Counted from the first letter of the stretch, positions 54,901 to 63,449 are shown. The stretch is DNA of 64,000 bases from Bacteriovoracaceae bacterium (GCA_018675575.1 JABGXW010000099.1:23288-87287), one strand, 5' to 3'. Translations and numbers: made by a program. Notes: generated by a model from the letters alone, not told the origin.

Positions 54901-55119
54901 CCGGCGGTGGAAACCCAGGCCATTGACCGGGCCCATAGAATTGGTCAGGAAAATACTCTGACAGTCTATAGGCCTATTATTAAAAATTCTGTTGAAGAAA
55001 AAGTTTTGGCCCTTCAAGATATGAAAAGACAGCTCTTTAAAGAACTTCTTCCTGATGATGACGAGTCATTATTCACAGGTAAACTCTCTATGAAAGATTT
55101 TGAACATCTGCTTACGTGA
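51910..55119 (+). CDS. SWIM zinc-finger SNF2-family ATPase
   Basis: A 1069-residue Swi2/Snf2-type translocase. An N-terminal SWIM finger (Cys84, Cys86, Cys95, His97) precedes a long helical/beta region of unknown fold. The ATPase begins near 620: Walker A DDMGLGKT (about 645-652), motif II LDEVQHLKN (DEVQ in place of the usual DEAH), motif III LTGTPVEN. The helicase C-terminal domain holds SQFTTYLDI, SLKAGGVGLNL and the arginine-finger motif QAIDRAHRIGQ. Bacterial members resemble RapA and may remodel RNA polymerase or DNA complexes. It lies 154 bases after rpoD in the same direction, with its own probable promoter. Confidence 0.93.
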   Translation: MEIISSSLPNTVLAEVKDYFAQNIIIEATKLLKLSRVTLSFTKGTVETYFIISGIVREDRSHETKIVFKRRLVGTEESPVTSNCDCHQWSQAGHCRHSVALFLLFHWQNVDQSADLISDGGSRPPIPFNTGLGVNVLEYGTIIPSPHLLQGAPPSATYSSLQYLLHNKKVINFPLPESFKGKLVLQLNSAYTEVLEEGQEFVPMFHFEYVDVDGTLYKEISLFENLYLFNWSSGEVLHFSANLKEFVRKVRHSYRRLDINSFLELAIHPDLENKVEVYIDQVLFKDIPTLDPIMRVTLEPGEKKSLISVKVNFLDEEDHILSIPTFLSQFTFTNGKLSSFKKKKDAYDFIGGLISSFEEEASSYKKFLIPSNQKEEWIKSVEYVNANEKSFKYNAKTKIICHYDNQYLKLILTSLYKNFSEMLFRFSKYDNEMEGLDFQLSSTNLFQGLSKFNIEMTPYGCMIFYDRAEISKWSSRIRFERNSTSTKWFDLELNVDKIDLDIIKNADLDQGLALTKTGLVLLSSEQKQLIRFMRKYTQYEATNKGEDTLKQTENIGDDGSLEKELHRFVLPFNRSRIFELFELKKLGIEGALSPEEEELCEKLSTLDSIPTYPIPEHMKDILRPYQETGYHWLRFLHENHLGACLADDMGLGKTLQAITFIQAVYEQIERVLIVCPVSILLNWENEFKKFSDLEVLIYHGGDRNLEPDKKIILTSYGVMKREAADLFKDKHFDVLILDEVQHLKNVRSLGAYAARQLNADFRICLTGTPVENDLSEFYNILDLSIPGIWGDLQFIRTTSNKKSRLLARKTATPFILRRTKGQVLTDLPPKIENDVYLELSEGEWDRYKSNLQGIKNRILASTSKKKYGEILKGLLELRQSCLWQSPKGNKTIAMNQITSTKIEFLIETLEQILEEGHQAIIFSQFTTYLDIIQQYIAEKHWKYSRIDGSQSIKKRQKSVDAFQSGKTPVFLISLKAGGVGLNLTAASYVFIMDPWWNPAVETQAIDRAHRIGQENTLTVYRPIIKNSVEEKVLALQDMKRQLFKELLPDDDESLFTGKLSMKDFEHLLT

Positions 55120-55136
55120 TCTGCCCTATCAGATCA
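55117..55136 (+). other. Hairpin overlapping the SNF2 gene stop codon
   Basis: Seven-base perfect arms (TGATCTG/CAGATCA) with a six-base loop; the TGA stop lies in the first arm. No T tract follows. Confidence 0.4.
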
Positions 55137-55222
55137 TAGGCATATTCGCTTTAATATTTCCAATAATTCTTTTTTCTCATCCTGGTCATGAAAGCGGAAG
55201 TCATCCTTGTTACGGTTGAGGA

Positions 55223-56077
55223 ATGCTCTTTAAATCAAAATATTACTCTGTGGATTATAGATATAAGGACTTTAAAGAAAAAAATGACTGTGCTCCCTAT
55301 AAAGAACCTGATGTCAGAAAACGCGGAAATAAATACAATACGGTCAAATCTTTTGTTGATGAATTAATAGAGAAAATTATAAAAGATAAAAAATGTAGTC
55401 TCTATGACTCCTTACTTGAAGAATTTTTAAGAAGAAAAAATAGCACTGAAAGTCTCTACGATAAGAAATATGATATCCGTCAAGAATTGGCCGATTTAGG
55501 TACATTTGATGAAGAGATTCAAGCGAATTTTGCTTTTAGAGGTTGGACATCCGCTCTTTGTTCTGTCTCCCATGTAACTGAAAGAAATAAGGGAAGTATC
55601 ACACAGATCGTTTCTGAAAATGACCAACAAATTTCTCATTGTGGAAATGTTAAGGCCGTTTCTTCCTCAAATGGTAACACCGCTTTTTTTATTGCAGAGG
55701 CAACTTCTCATCATTCCTTAGGGAAAGCTCACACTAGTCAAAATGACGGAAATACACTAGAAGTAGAAACGGTCACTTTAAAATCTTTTTGTGAAGAAAA
55801 ATCGATAAAGACAATTGATATCTTAAAAGTTGATGTTGAGGGATTTGAATTAGAAATTTTTCAAGGTTCAGAAAACTTATTTAAAGAGAAAAGTATTAAT
55901 AATTTAATTTTTGAAATATCTTTAGGAGTTATGAAACGTTTAAATAGGGATCCACTTGAACTGATTCATTTTCTTGAAAGTCATAATTATATGATTACAA
56001 ATGCTTTTGATGAAATTATCACTTCCAAAGATATTTCTAATCTAGACGGACAAGATCTTTTGGCCAGACCAAACTAA
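55223..56077 (+). CDS. FkbM-type methyltransferase homologue lacking SAM motif I
   Basis: A 284-residue protein whose C-terminal half matches FkbM-family methyltransferases: TLKSFCEEKSIKTIDILKVDVEGFELEIFQGS (about 188-219) is their most conserved block. The usual N-terminal glycine-rich SAM motif (D-x-G-x-N-x-G) is not seen; instead a Lys-rich helical region of about 110 residues leads in. An in-frame TGA at 55217 fixes the start at or after 55223. It may be a degenerate or re-purposed enzyme. It opens the envelope-glycan region and converges on the GT22 gene at 56107. Confidence 0.75.
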   Translation: MLFKSKYYSVDYRYKDFKEKNDCAPYKEPDVRKRGNKYNTVKSFVDELIEKIIKDKKCSLYDSLLEEFLRRKNSTESLYDKKYDIRQELADLGTFDEEIQANFAFRGWTSALCSVSHVTERNKGSITQIVSENDQQISHCGNVKAVSSSNGNTAFFIAEATSHHSLGKAHTSQNDGNTLEVETVTLKSFCEEKSIKTIDILKVDVEGFELEIFQGSENLFKEKSINNLIFEISLGVMKRLNRDPLELIHFLESHNYMITNAFDEIITSKDISNLDGQDLLARPN

Positions 56078-56106
56078 CTTATTATAATTTTATAAGTATT
56101 GTTTTC

Positions 56107-57552
56107 TTAATGACAATGAAAAAGACTCCATACCCTAGAACGAGAAAGCCAATTACCGATATTATAATTAAGACTAAATCGTGGATAAGTAAGATAGAGA
56201 AGTTCACAATTTGGAATATTTTCAAAGGTCATGAGGTCTTTCCCTTTTCTAAAAAAAAGATACCTTCCTTTTAGATCACCAAGCTTTGTTAGGTCTTCAA
56301 ATATTTCTACCTGAAGATCAGATCTTTTATAAAACTTAATAGGAAGACCCAACATAAAAAAAGGATCTTCCACATGAGCATAAATCTTTTTAATTTTTGG
56401 AGTTTTCCACAAATATTTATAGAAGTTTACTGAGGGGTTAGCCGGTCTAAAAGTAGAGATCACAAGAAAAAGAATATTTATGCCCACAACAAACTTTATA
56501 AGTCCTCTTCCCCACATCTTACTTTGTAAAAAATCAAATTTTTCTCTATAATCAAAAATAAGAAAAGAAAGATAAAGAGGTGCAAAGATAATAATGGGGA
56601 ATAGATAACGTAGTTCTTTATGTCCAACCCAGGAATGAAAGAGAAAAAGAGGTAGAGTCATCCAGGTTAGAGGATGTTTTCGATATTTCCACCAGCCAAA
56701 AATCATCGCCAAGATCAGAGGTAAGCTAACCGGAGGGATTCCTCTATTGAAGGCCAAGCGAATATACCACCAAAAAGGATATTGCTGTACATTTTGCATG
56801 ATGCCTTCAAGAAAATTAGTACGAAAGTAATGCCAAAGAGAAAAGTTCCAAACTCCATAACCCCATAAATCAAAATATAGACCTGACCCTATCCCAAAAA
56901 GGACGCCGAGCGCGACTAAGGCACAATTTCTATAAGAGACTTGTTTGGTAAAAAGAGCATAGAACCATAAGGGTGCTACCATGGCCGCCATTTGAAATCT
57001 TGCTTGATAGCTTAGTCCAAAAAATAGTCCTGCTAAAAGTGAATAAAGAATTTGTTTCTTAAAACTATTTAAACGTAAAAATAAAGAAGTTCCTAGCAGA
57101 AAAAAGCTTAGTCCAAAACTCTCACTACTCGTTCTGACAAAAATATAAGGAACATACCAGGCCAAGGTCATTAGCATAAAGGCAAATTCAGATTTTCTGG
57201 TGTCTTCATTAAACCATTTTTTTATAATAGGATAGAAGCAAAAGAGTGAGTAAAGCCCAAATAGTGATGTAAAAAGTCTTAAAATAAATAAATGGATAAA
57301 AGGAGATTGAACTCCAAGTGTTGAAAATAAAGTATAAATACCATTGTAGGCAAAGACCTGAAACCAAGGCCTGATTTTTTCTCTATATTCCCATGCCAGA
57401 TCTCCTCCTGAGATGCCACCATTTTTAAAATTGAGCCATTCTGTTATTTGAAAATGTTCATCGAAATGATGGAACCCTGAACTAAAATAGGCCGCAAATA
57501 CATGAAAGAAAAGAGCTGCGAGTAGAATTCGATTTAGTGAACGATCTTTCAT
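56107..57552 (-). CDS. GT22 (Alg9/PIG-B-like) membrane mannosyltransferase, paralogue A
   Basis: A polytopic GT-C glycosyltransferase of about 481 residues. It has the lumenal/periplasmic acidic motif HFDEHFQI early in loop 1 and the family signature GHKELRYLFP near the end of the membrane region, as in eukaryotic Alg9, Alg12 and PIG-B. Ten or so hydrophobic helices follow the same order as the paralogues at 59073 and 60440. ATG 57552 follows the methyltransferase stop by five bases, with AGGAAAA as ribosome site; an upstream in-frame start would overlap that gene. Such enzymes use polyprenyl-phosphate mannose as donor outside the cytoplasm. The bacterial acceptor is unknown. Confidence 0.85.
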   Translation of the reverse strand: MKDRSLNRILLAALFFHVFAAYFSSGFHHFDEHFQITEWLNFKNGGISGGDLAWEYREKIRPWFQVFAYNGIYTLFSTLGVQSPFIHLFILRLFTSLFGLYSLFCFYPIIKKWFNEDTRKSEFAFMLMTLAWYVPYIFVRTSSESFGLSFFLLGTSLFLRLNSFKKQILYSLLAGLFFGLSYQARFQMAAMVAPLWFYALFTKQVSYRNCALVALGVLFGIGSGLYFDLWGYGVWNFSLWHYFRTNFLEGIMQNVQQYPFWWYIRLAFNRGIPPVSLPLILAMIFGWWKYRKHPLTWMTLPLFLFHSWVGHKELRYLFPIIIFAPLYLSFLIFDYREKFDFLQSKMWGRGLIKFVVGINILFLVISTFRPANPSVNFYKYLWKTPKIKKIYAHVEDPFFMLGLPIKFYKRSDLQVEIFEDLTKLGDLKGRYLFFRKGKDLMTFENIPNCELLYLTYPRFSLNYNIGNWLSRSRVWSLFHCH

Positions 57553-57557
57553 GTTAA

Positions 57558-58292
57558 TTATATTTTCCTGTAAATACCAATGACTGAGGTTCCAAAGAAA
57601 GGAAATCCTCCTAATATATTTTCTACTTTTCCACATAGAAAAAGAATAGAATTAATAAGCATTGGGGGAAGCGCTAAATCTTGCGTAGATTCTTTACCTT
57701 TTGATAACTTACGAATTAAATAAACGAGAGGAAAGATAAAACTAAAAGCATAAGTTACTTTAACTTTCTCAAAACCATTCATTTTTAAAACATTTGTTAA
57801 CTGGTCTTTTGTATAACGTCTTTTATGATCCAAAAATTCATCATGATACGACCAAAGTGCCTGAAATGCAGGAACTGTCACAAACATGAGGGCATTTTTT
57901 TTTAAACTATTATTCCATCCCTGCAAGGCCATATTTTCATCCTCGATATGTTCTAAAACATCCATGGCAAGTCCAATATCAGCTGATTCTTTTGGGGGCC
58001 TTTTGAGGCTATTAGATAGTTCAATGATATCTGATTTATTCCAATCGACTTTAAAATCAGTTGGTAATTCAGGATCAATTCCAAGCATATTCTTGATTGA
58101 ATCTTTATACTGACTTTCTTCTTGGAGGTACCAAAGATTTTGTGCTGTACCACAACCAAATTCAATGACATTTATATTTTCTTTTTGAGGTAAATAGTGA
58201 AAGGCCTTATCAATGTATAGAAATCTAGTTTTAATCCACCAATGCTTTCTTTCTTCTTGCTGTGAAAGCTCAGAAGCTTCTTTGATATCCAC
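57558..58292 (-). CDS. Class I SAM-dependent methyltransferase
   Basis: A 244-residue soluble methyltransferase with motif I VIEFGCGTAQNLW (about 40-52) and the post-motif MDVLEHIEDENMA, characteristic of the Methyltransf_11/UbiE-like group. The C-terminal 60 residues are hydrophobic (SFIFPLVYLIRKL; PPMLINSILFLCG), so it may be membrane-associated. The start is GTG, directly abutting the stop of the GT2 gene (TAA-GTG) with AGAGG eight bases upstream, so translation is coupled. It likely modifies a sugar or lipid carrier made by its neighbours. Confidence 0.87.
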   Translation of the reverse strand: MDIKEASELSQQEERKHWWIKTRFLYIDKAFHYLPQKENINVIEFGCGTAQNLWYLQEESQYKDSIKNMLGIDPELPTDFKVDWNKSDIIELSNSLKRPPKESADIGLAMDVLEHIEDENMALQGWNNSLKKNALMFVTVPAFQALWSYHDEFLDHKRRYTKDQLTNVLKMNGFEKVKVTYAFSFIFPLVYLIRKLSKGKESTQDLALPPMLINSILFLCGKVENILGGFPFFGTSVIGIYRKI

Positions 58293-59060
58293 TTACTTAT
58301 ACCTCTTGAAAATTTTGAAAAGCTCCAGCGGCGCCTTTAGAAAATCCCTTATTCCAAGCTTTGATCCCTCTTCATCAATCCACTTATTAAGTGGTAATTC
58401 ATAGATGGAGTGTTTCATTTCGTCTGACGTTTTTATTTGTTTCATTCTAAATAGGAGTTCAACATCAAATATCCAATAAGATATAAACGACTCCTGAAAT
58501 ATTTTTCGAGCAAGATCGGCCCTAAAAAACTTAGCTCCGCATTGGGTATCATAAACAGGCAATTGTAAGGAAAAAGATGCAAAAGTGGCAAATAATCTTC
58601 CTAAAAAATGACGATACCATTTTCTTTGGATATCTCCCCCCAGTCTTAAAATTCTGGTTCCCATCACCAAATCGATATTACAATCTTCAAAGATATTCAA
58701 AAATCGTGGAATTTCTTTTAAGGGTGTGGCCAAGTCGGCATCAAAATAGCCAATATGGTCGTAATCTTTATCCAAAACGTGAAGCATACCTTTTCTAATG
58801 GCCGAGGCCTTACCTACATTTTGTTCGAGATTAAGAACTGAGACATTTTCAAACAGAGCTTCTAATTGACCTAATACAACTTGAGTTTTGTCCAGGCTTC
58901 CATCATTTACAAATAAAAGATCAATGGACTTATTTGAATCTAGAAAAGAATGAAAACTTTCAACTTTAAGCCTTCTCTCTTCGTTGTAACAGGGAATGAT
59001 GACGCATGGCTTCAAGTCGTTTTTCTCCAATGGATAATAGACAAATAATACCTTACCCAT
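58293..59060 (-). CDS. Alg5/Dpm1-like polyprenyl-phosphate glycosyltransferase (GT2)
   Basis: A 255-residue GT-A enzyme. Conserved sites are PCYNEERRL (about 21-29), FVNDGSLDKT, QNVGKASAIRKGM and the metal motif FDADLATP, with the YDTQCGAKFF block and FDVELLFR near the end, all typical of dolichyl-phosphate glucose/mannose synthases. No C-terminal membrane helices are seen, as in Alg5-type soluble-domain forms. It would charge a polyprenyl-phosphate with sugar in the cytoplasm to feed the adjacent GT22 enzymes. ATG 59060 lies 12 bases from the start of the divergent GT22 gene. No ribosome site is visible, so a leaderless message is possible. Confidence 0.87.
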   Translation of the reverse strand: MGKVLFVYYPLEKNDLKPCVIIPCYNEERRLKVESFHSFLDSNKSIDLLFVNDGSLDKTQVVLGQLEALFENVSVLNLEQNVGKASAIRKGMLHVLDKDYDHIGYFDADLATPLKEIPRFLNIFEDCNIDLVMGTRILRLGGDIQRKWYRHFLGRLFATFASFSLQLPVYDTQCGAKFFRADLARKIFQESFISYWIFDVELLFRMKQIKTSDEMKHSIYELPLNKWIDEEGSKLGIRDFLKAPLELFKIFKRYK

Positions 59061-59072
59061 CAAAGTAAAACT

Positions 59073-60452
59073 ATGGGTTTGAACAACTTAAATACACTCG
59101 AAAAGCGACTGTTGCTGCTAGCATGTGTCATTCATCTTATTACTGCCTATTTCAGTAATGGATTTTATCATTGGGATGAGCATTTCCAAATTTTTGAGTT
59201 CGCTAATTTCAAGCTTGGACATATTCCCGCTTCAAATCTCCCATGGGAATTTTCTTCAAAGATGCGCCCTTTTATTCTTCCAAGTCTTGCAACATTAATT
59301 GGATCAATCTTTGAAAATCCTTTTCTCAATGCAGGGCTAATGAGACTTCTCGCCATGAGTCTAGCATTCTATGCCAGTTTGACGTTTTACCAACAAACAA
59401 AAGAAGAATTTCATGAAAAACACTATTCTCTTTATTTATTTCTAAGCTTCTTTCTTTGGTTTCTTCCCTATCTTCATGTGAGAGTTTCGGCTGAAATTAT
59501 TGGCGGTGCCCTTTTTATTCTTGGATATTGCTTGGCCTGCAAAAAGAATGTCTTTATGGCAGGATTGTTATTCGGCCTGGCCTTTTGGATTAGATTTCAA
59601 TTGGGATTTGCTCTTTTGGGTCTTGGAATTGGATACCTTATCAATAAGAAATTTAAACCTGAGCAAATTTTTTCAATGATAGTCGGTTTTATCGTAGCCA
59701 TAGCAGTAAACGTGGCGATCGATAGCTGGGGTTACGGAGTTACGACCTTCACTCCATGGCAATATCTCAATGAAAATATTATCCTTGGAAAAAGCAAACA
59801 CTTCGGTGTTAACCCCATCTCTGATTATTTCAAATGGATTCTCAATAAACCAGGGTTTCCCATTGGAATACTTTTCTACCTGGCAATCATCAGTCAAATA
59901 AAAAATTCGCTAAAGCATCCCCTCACTTTAGCGACAGTCTTTTTTATCATCGTCCATTTTTCTGTCTCACATAAAGAAATAAGATTCCTTTTTCCAATAT
60001 TATTTATATTACCCTATTTTGTGATGAAGTTTCTAAATACATCTTTATATAATTTACCTAAAATCATTGATAACAAAATTTTTAGATATTTATTTGTACT
60101 CATAAATCTCATCCCTATGATGTATTTAATGAACTCCCCTGCTCACCCCTCAGTAGAGTTTTTTAAAAATGTACCGAAGATCGAGAAGTTAACAATACAT
60201 GGAGAAACCGATCCTTATAAATTGGCCGGTCTTCAAGTCCGTTTCTATCAAAAGAACGTTCCCATAAGAAAATTTGATCAAAAGAATTTCGAGGGTTTCA
60301 TTTTTTCAGATAGAGTCAAACATGCACGAAAGCTCATGCAAAAAAAGTGTGATCTCATTTATAGTTCAAATTCCCTTATTCAAAATAATATTAATTCATC
60401 TCTGTTGAAAGAAAATAAACGCCTCTGGACGCTCTATAAATGTCAAAGTTAA
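59073..60452 (+). CDS. GT22 (Alg9/PIG-B-like) membrane mannosyltransferase, paralogue B
   Basis: A 459-residue polytopic membrane enzyme. Loop 1 holds HWDEHFQI with the catalytic-type acidic pair, and the conserved SHKEIRFLFP motif appears near residues 298-307. Its N-terminal helix (TLEKRLLLLACVIHLITAYFSNGF) aligns with those of the paralogues at 56107 and 60440. The ATG is 12 bases from the divergent GT2 gene, with no clear ribosome site. The last 13 bases overlap paralogue C. The GT22 call rests on both signature motifs; substrate is unknown. Confidence 0.85.
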   Translation: MGLNNLNTLEKRLLLLACVIHLITAYFSNGFYHWDEHFQIFEFANFKLGHIPASNLPWEFSSKMRPFILPSLATLIGSIFENPFLNAGLMRLLAMSLAFYASLTFYQQTKEEFHEKHYSLYLFLSFFLWFLPYLHVRVSAEIIGGALFILGYCLACKKNVFMAGLLFGLAFWIRFQLGFALLGLGIGYLINKKFKPEQIFSMIVGFIVAIAVNVAIDSWGYGVTTFTPWQYLNENIILGKSKHFGVNPISDYFKWILNKPGFPIGILFYLAIISQIKNSLKHPLTLATVFFIIVHFSVSHKEIRFLFPILFILPYFVMKFLNTSLYNLPKIIDNKIFRYLFVLINLIPMMYLMNSPAHPSVEFFKNVPKIEKLTIHGETDPYKLAGLQVRFYQKNVPIRKFDQKNFEGFIFSDRVKHARKLMQKKCDLIYSSNSLIQNNINSSLLKENKRLWTLYKCQS

Positions 60453-61894
60453 ATATAATGATTCAAGATTTTAAAGATGAATATGGTCAGACAATTTCCA
60501 GTTTCTTTGTTATTAGCTTAATATTTCATCTCTGTGCTGTCATTTTTTCAGAAGGATTTCATAGACCTGATGAACATTTAGGAATCATGCGTTTTGTTGG
60601 TTATAAACTAGGACTTCTAAAGGCCAGTGAAGCATTAACCTCATGGGAATATCCAGCCCAAATTAGGCCCTGGCTTCAACCTTACCTTTATTATCTTATT
60701 GCCATAATACCAGTAAAACTTGGATTTACGAATCCATTTTTCTTAACATTCCTCATGAGACTATTCTCTAGCTTACTTGGATACTTCTCTCATCTCTATT
60801 TTTTCAAAACTACTGCTAAGAATTTTAACTCAAAGAGAAGCCTCCATATCTATGCCTTTGCATTAAGTCTGCTCTGGTTTCTTCCTTTCTTCCACGCCAG
60901 AACTTCAGCCGAAAATCTCTCAACTTCTTTTTTTCTCATTGGTCTTTCTCTTTTTATTGCAAAAATCACATCTCTAGAGTTAAAAACTAAATTTAGTGGA
61001 ACGACAAAAGATATCATTATTATTTCAAGTTTCTGGGCCCTAAGCTTCATATGTCGCTATCAAATGATTGTCATGTCTGGTCCAGTTCTCATCTGGATTT
61101 TTCTAAAGGTTGAAAATAATAAAAAACTGCTGCTTTATGGTATCGGAACATTTATTCTCATTCAGTTTCTATCCTTTCCTCTCGACTATTTAGGCTACGG
61201 GGAATGGACTCTGGCCCCATGGAATTACTTTAAGGAAAATATCATTAGTGGAAAATCTTCTCAATTTGGAACAGATCCTTTTTGGTATTATATTTCAAAA
61301 GTTTTTAGTAGAGGAATTCCTTTTATTTCAATATTTTTAATCATTCCTGCTTTTTGGATGTTTTTAAAAAAACCACTTCATCTCATTTCTTTTATTGGTC
61401 TTATATTCTTAGTTGTTCATTCCTTTATCGGACATAAAGAGATTAGATTCATTTTCCCTCTAGCTCCCCTGGCATCCTTCTATATTGCTTACATGCTACA
61501 AACAGTAAAATTTAATCTACTACCTAATTGGCTCGTTAAGTTTATAATATTTCAATCCACTCTCGCTCTTCTCATATCTACTTTCAAACCGGCGCATAAC
61601 CCAATTGATTTTTACAAATTTCTCTACAGCTCGCCTTCAAAAATAAACAAAATCTACACATTAAATGTCATTAGAGATCAGCTTTATTTCTACCAAAATA
61701 GAAAGATTGAATTTAAACATGTCGAATCTCAACAAAGTATTCAAGATCAGAAGTTTTATCTTTTATCAGACAGATTATTTAAACATTCATGTGAAGTTGT
61801 TTATCGATCTTATCCTGAATGGATTATTGGTATTCTTAAAAAATATTCGAAAAAATCTAAGGTATGGACTTTAGTTCTATGTATTACTAATTAA
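60440..61894 (+). CDS. GT22 (Alg9/PIG-B-like) membrane mannosyltransferase, paralogue C
   Basis: A 484-residue polytopic membrane protein with RPDEHLGI in loop 1 and GHKEIRFIFPLA near residues 331-342, the family signatures. It is the most diverged of the three paralogues in loop 1 (RPDE rather than H-DEHFQI), so the acceptor may differ. The start overlaps paralogue B by 13 bases, indicating coupling. The 3' end overlaps the converging GT2-methyltransferase fusion by eight bases. Confidence 0.85.
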   Translation: MSKLNIMIQDFKDEYGQTISSFFVISLIFHLCAVIFSEGFHRPDEHLGIMRFVGYKLGLLKASEALTSWEYPAQIRPWLQPYLYYLIAIIPVKLGFTNPFFLTFLMRLFSSLLGYFSHLYFFKTTAKNFNSKRSLHIYAFALSLLWFLPFFHARTSAENLSTSFFLIGLSLFIAKITSLELKTKFSGTTKDIIIISSFWALSFICRYQMIVMSGPVLIWIFLKVENNKKLLLYGIGTFILIQFLSFPLDYLGYGEWTLAPWNYFKENIISGKSSQFGTDPFWYYISKVFSRGIPFISIFLIIPAFWMFLKKPLHLISFIGLIFLVVHSFIGHKEIRFIFPLAPLASFYIAYMLQTVKFNLLPNWLVKFIIFQSTLALLISTFKPAHNPIDFYKFLYSSPSKINKIYTLNVIRDQLYFYQNRKIEFKHVESQQSIQDQKFYLLSDRLFKHSCEVVYRSYPEWIIGILKKYSKKSKVWTLVLCITN

Positions 61895-63449
61895 CCTTAC
61901 CCTCGCCAGCAGCATAGTTTAAGTCTAGAACTTTTGCTTTAATAATAAATTGATAAGCAAAAAGAGATGGCCATAAGTTTGCCATGACCGAGTACATACT
62001 ATCTACAGTTTTCATTAAGATACTTTTCCCTACTGTTTCAAAAACAATTTCAAAAGGTAATCCTGTATATTGTACTTTTTCAATTTTATATCCTGCTCTT
62101 TCAAGTAAGTTTTTAATGGAATCTTTTGTATAAAAATGAAGGTTTTTCCTATCTAATATTCCTCTATCACCATAGTTGAACCTTCCAAATAATAAAGAGA
62201 GTCTGTAAAACCAAATAGTAATATTTGGAACAACAACAATCGCGGTACCATCTTCTTTCATATATCTTTTCACATATTTTAAAAATTCTTCATCATTAAA
62301 AGTTTGAGCGAGGTTATCTGAGAGAACTAAGTAATCATATTCTCTTTTTAGATCAAGGTCTTTAATTGAAGTATTATCATTATAAATAAAATTTTCATTT
62401 GGAATCTTGCTAAATTCAGTCTGCTCTCTGTCAATACAGGTAACCTTTAAACCTTTTTGAATCATATCCTGATAAAGATTTCCATTCCCCCCACCAAATT
62501 CAATTATTTTTTTGCCAGATCCATTTGGTAAGTATTTCAAGATCTTTTCGTGCGAGCTATTTGGAGATTTTTTTCTTTTATAGGCCACTTCTCTTTTGAC
62601 AATATATTTACCTGTTCTAAGTATATGAAGCTGATGAAGCCTATATTCTAAAACTGTAAGCATAACATCTTTAGCATATTTAAATCCATCCACATTACAT
62701 TCTTCATCACCATAATAAGTTTTAATTGGAACTTCGTGAATATCTATTCCAAGGGCCCTGCACTGAATGATGATCTGTGTATCAAAATGAAATTCATTTG
62801 TATTTTCTTGAAATGGAACACGTTTAAGGACATCCATTGAATACATTCTATAACCAGAATGAAATTCAAACAATTTTGTCCCTAAGATTAAGTTTTCAAA
62901 TCTTGTTAAAACTTGATTACCTACAAATTTATAAAAAGGCATTCCACCTTTTAATGCATCTTTTTTATTGATCATACGAGAAGCAAAGACTACATCGTGA
63001 TTGTCTTTGACTGCCGGTAAAATGAGATCAGGAATATACTCAGGGGCGTATTGGCCGTCACCATGAAGCATGATGACAAAATCTATGCCTTTTTCAATAG
63101 CGTAATTGTAACCAGTTTTTTGATTTCCGCCATAACGAAGATTGGTTGCATTCTTGTAAATATTTAATTTGTTTTTCCAAAAGCTCTCTTCTTTTAAGCT
63201 TTCGGCAATTTCAAAAGTTCCATCGGGGCTATTGTCATCAAAAACAAATATTTCAGAAATCACAGTTTCTAATTCTTTTGGTATTCTATCAATGGTTTTT
63301 TCTATAAAGTCTTTAGCGTTGTAGCTTAGTACTAAAATACCAAAAGAGGGAAACTGGTCACCCAACTTTTCTTTTAGTGTTAAAATTTCTTGAACCTTAA
63401 CTTGATTCACTTGGAAATTTATTTCATGTCCACTGCGGCTTACAAGCAT
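61887..63449 (-). CDS. GT2-methyltransferase fusion protein
   Basis: A 520-residue two-domain protein. Residues about 36-250 form a GT-A family 2 domain (LVLSYNAKDFIEKTI; VFDDNSPDGT; MLHGDGQYAPEYIPDL) close to polyprenyl-phosphate mannose synthases such as Dpm1. Residues about 315-460 form a SAM-dependent methyltransferase with motif IIEFGGGNGNLYQD. A Lys-rich linker joins the halves. The fusion suggests that the sugar transferred by domain one, or its carrier, is methylated by domain two. GGGAT precedes the ATG. It is the second lipid-sugar synthase in this 8-kb region. Confidence 0.88.
   Translation of the reverse strand: MLVSRSGHEINFQVNQVKVQEILTLKEKLGDQFPSFGILVLSYNAKDFIEKTIDRIPKELETVISEIFVFDDNSPDGTFEIAESLKEESFWKNKLNIYKNATNLRYGGNQKTGYNYAIEKGIDFVIMLHGDGQYAPEYIPDLILPAVKDNHDVVFASRMINKKDALKGGMPFYKFVGNQVLTRFENLILGTKLFEFHSGYRMYSMDVLKRVPFQENTNEFHFDTQIIIQCRALGIDIHEVPIKTYYGDEECNVDGFKYAKDVMLTVLEYRLHQLHILRTGKYIVKREVAYKRKKSPNSSHEKILKYLPNGSGKKIIEFGGGNGNLYQDMIQKGLKVTCIDREQTEFSKIPNENFIYNDNTSIKDLDLKREYDYLVLSDNLAQTFNDEEFLKYVKRYMKEDGTAIVVVPNITIWFYRLSLLFGRFNYGDRGILDRKNLHFYTKDSIKNLLERAGYKIEKVQYTGLPFEIVFETVGKSILMKTVDSMYSVMANLWPSLFAYQFIIKAKVLDLNYAAGEGKVN

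Noticed and set aside
55188..55364. 59-codon frame (MKAEVILV...) overlapping the FkbM-like start
   Set aside because: Out of frame with the conserved FkbM core, no domain, and no sign that it supplies the missing SAM motif.
56070..56106. ACTTAT/ATAAGT inverted repeat between the FkbM-like and GT22 genes
   Set aside because: Only A-T pairs in the core; cannot be told from chance in this composition.
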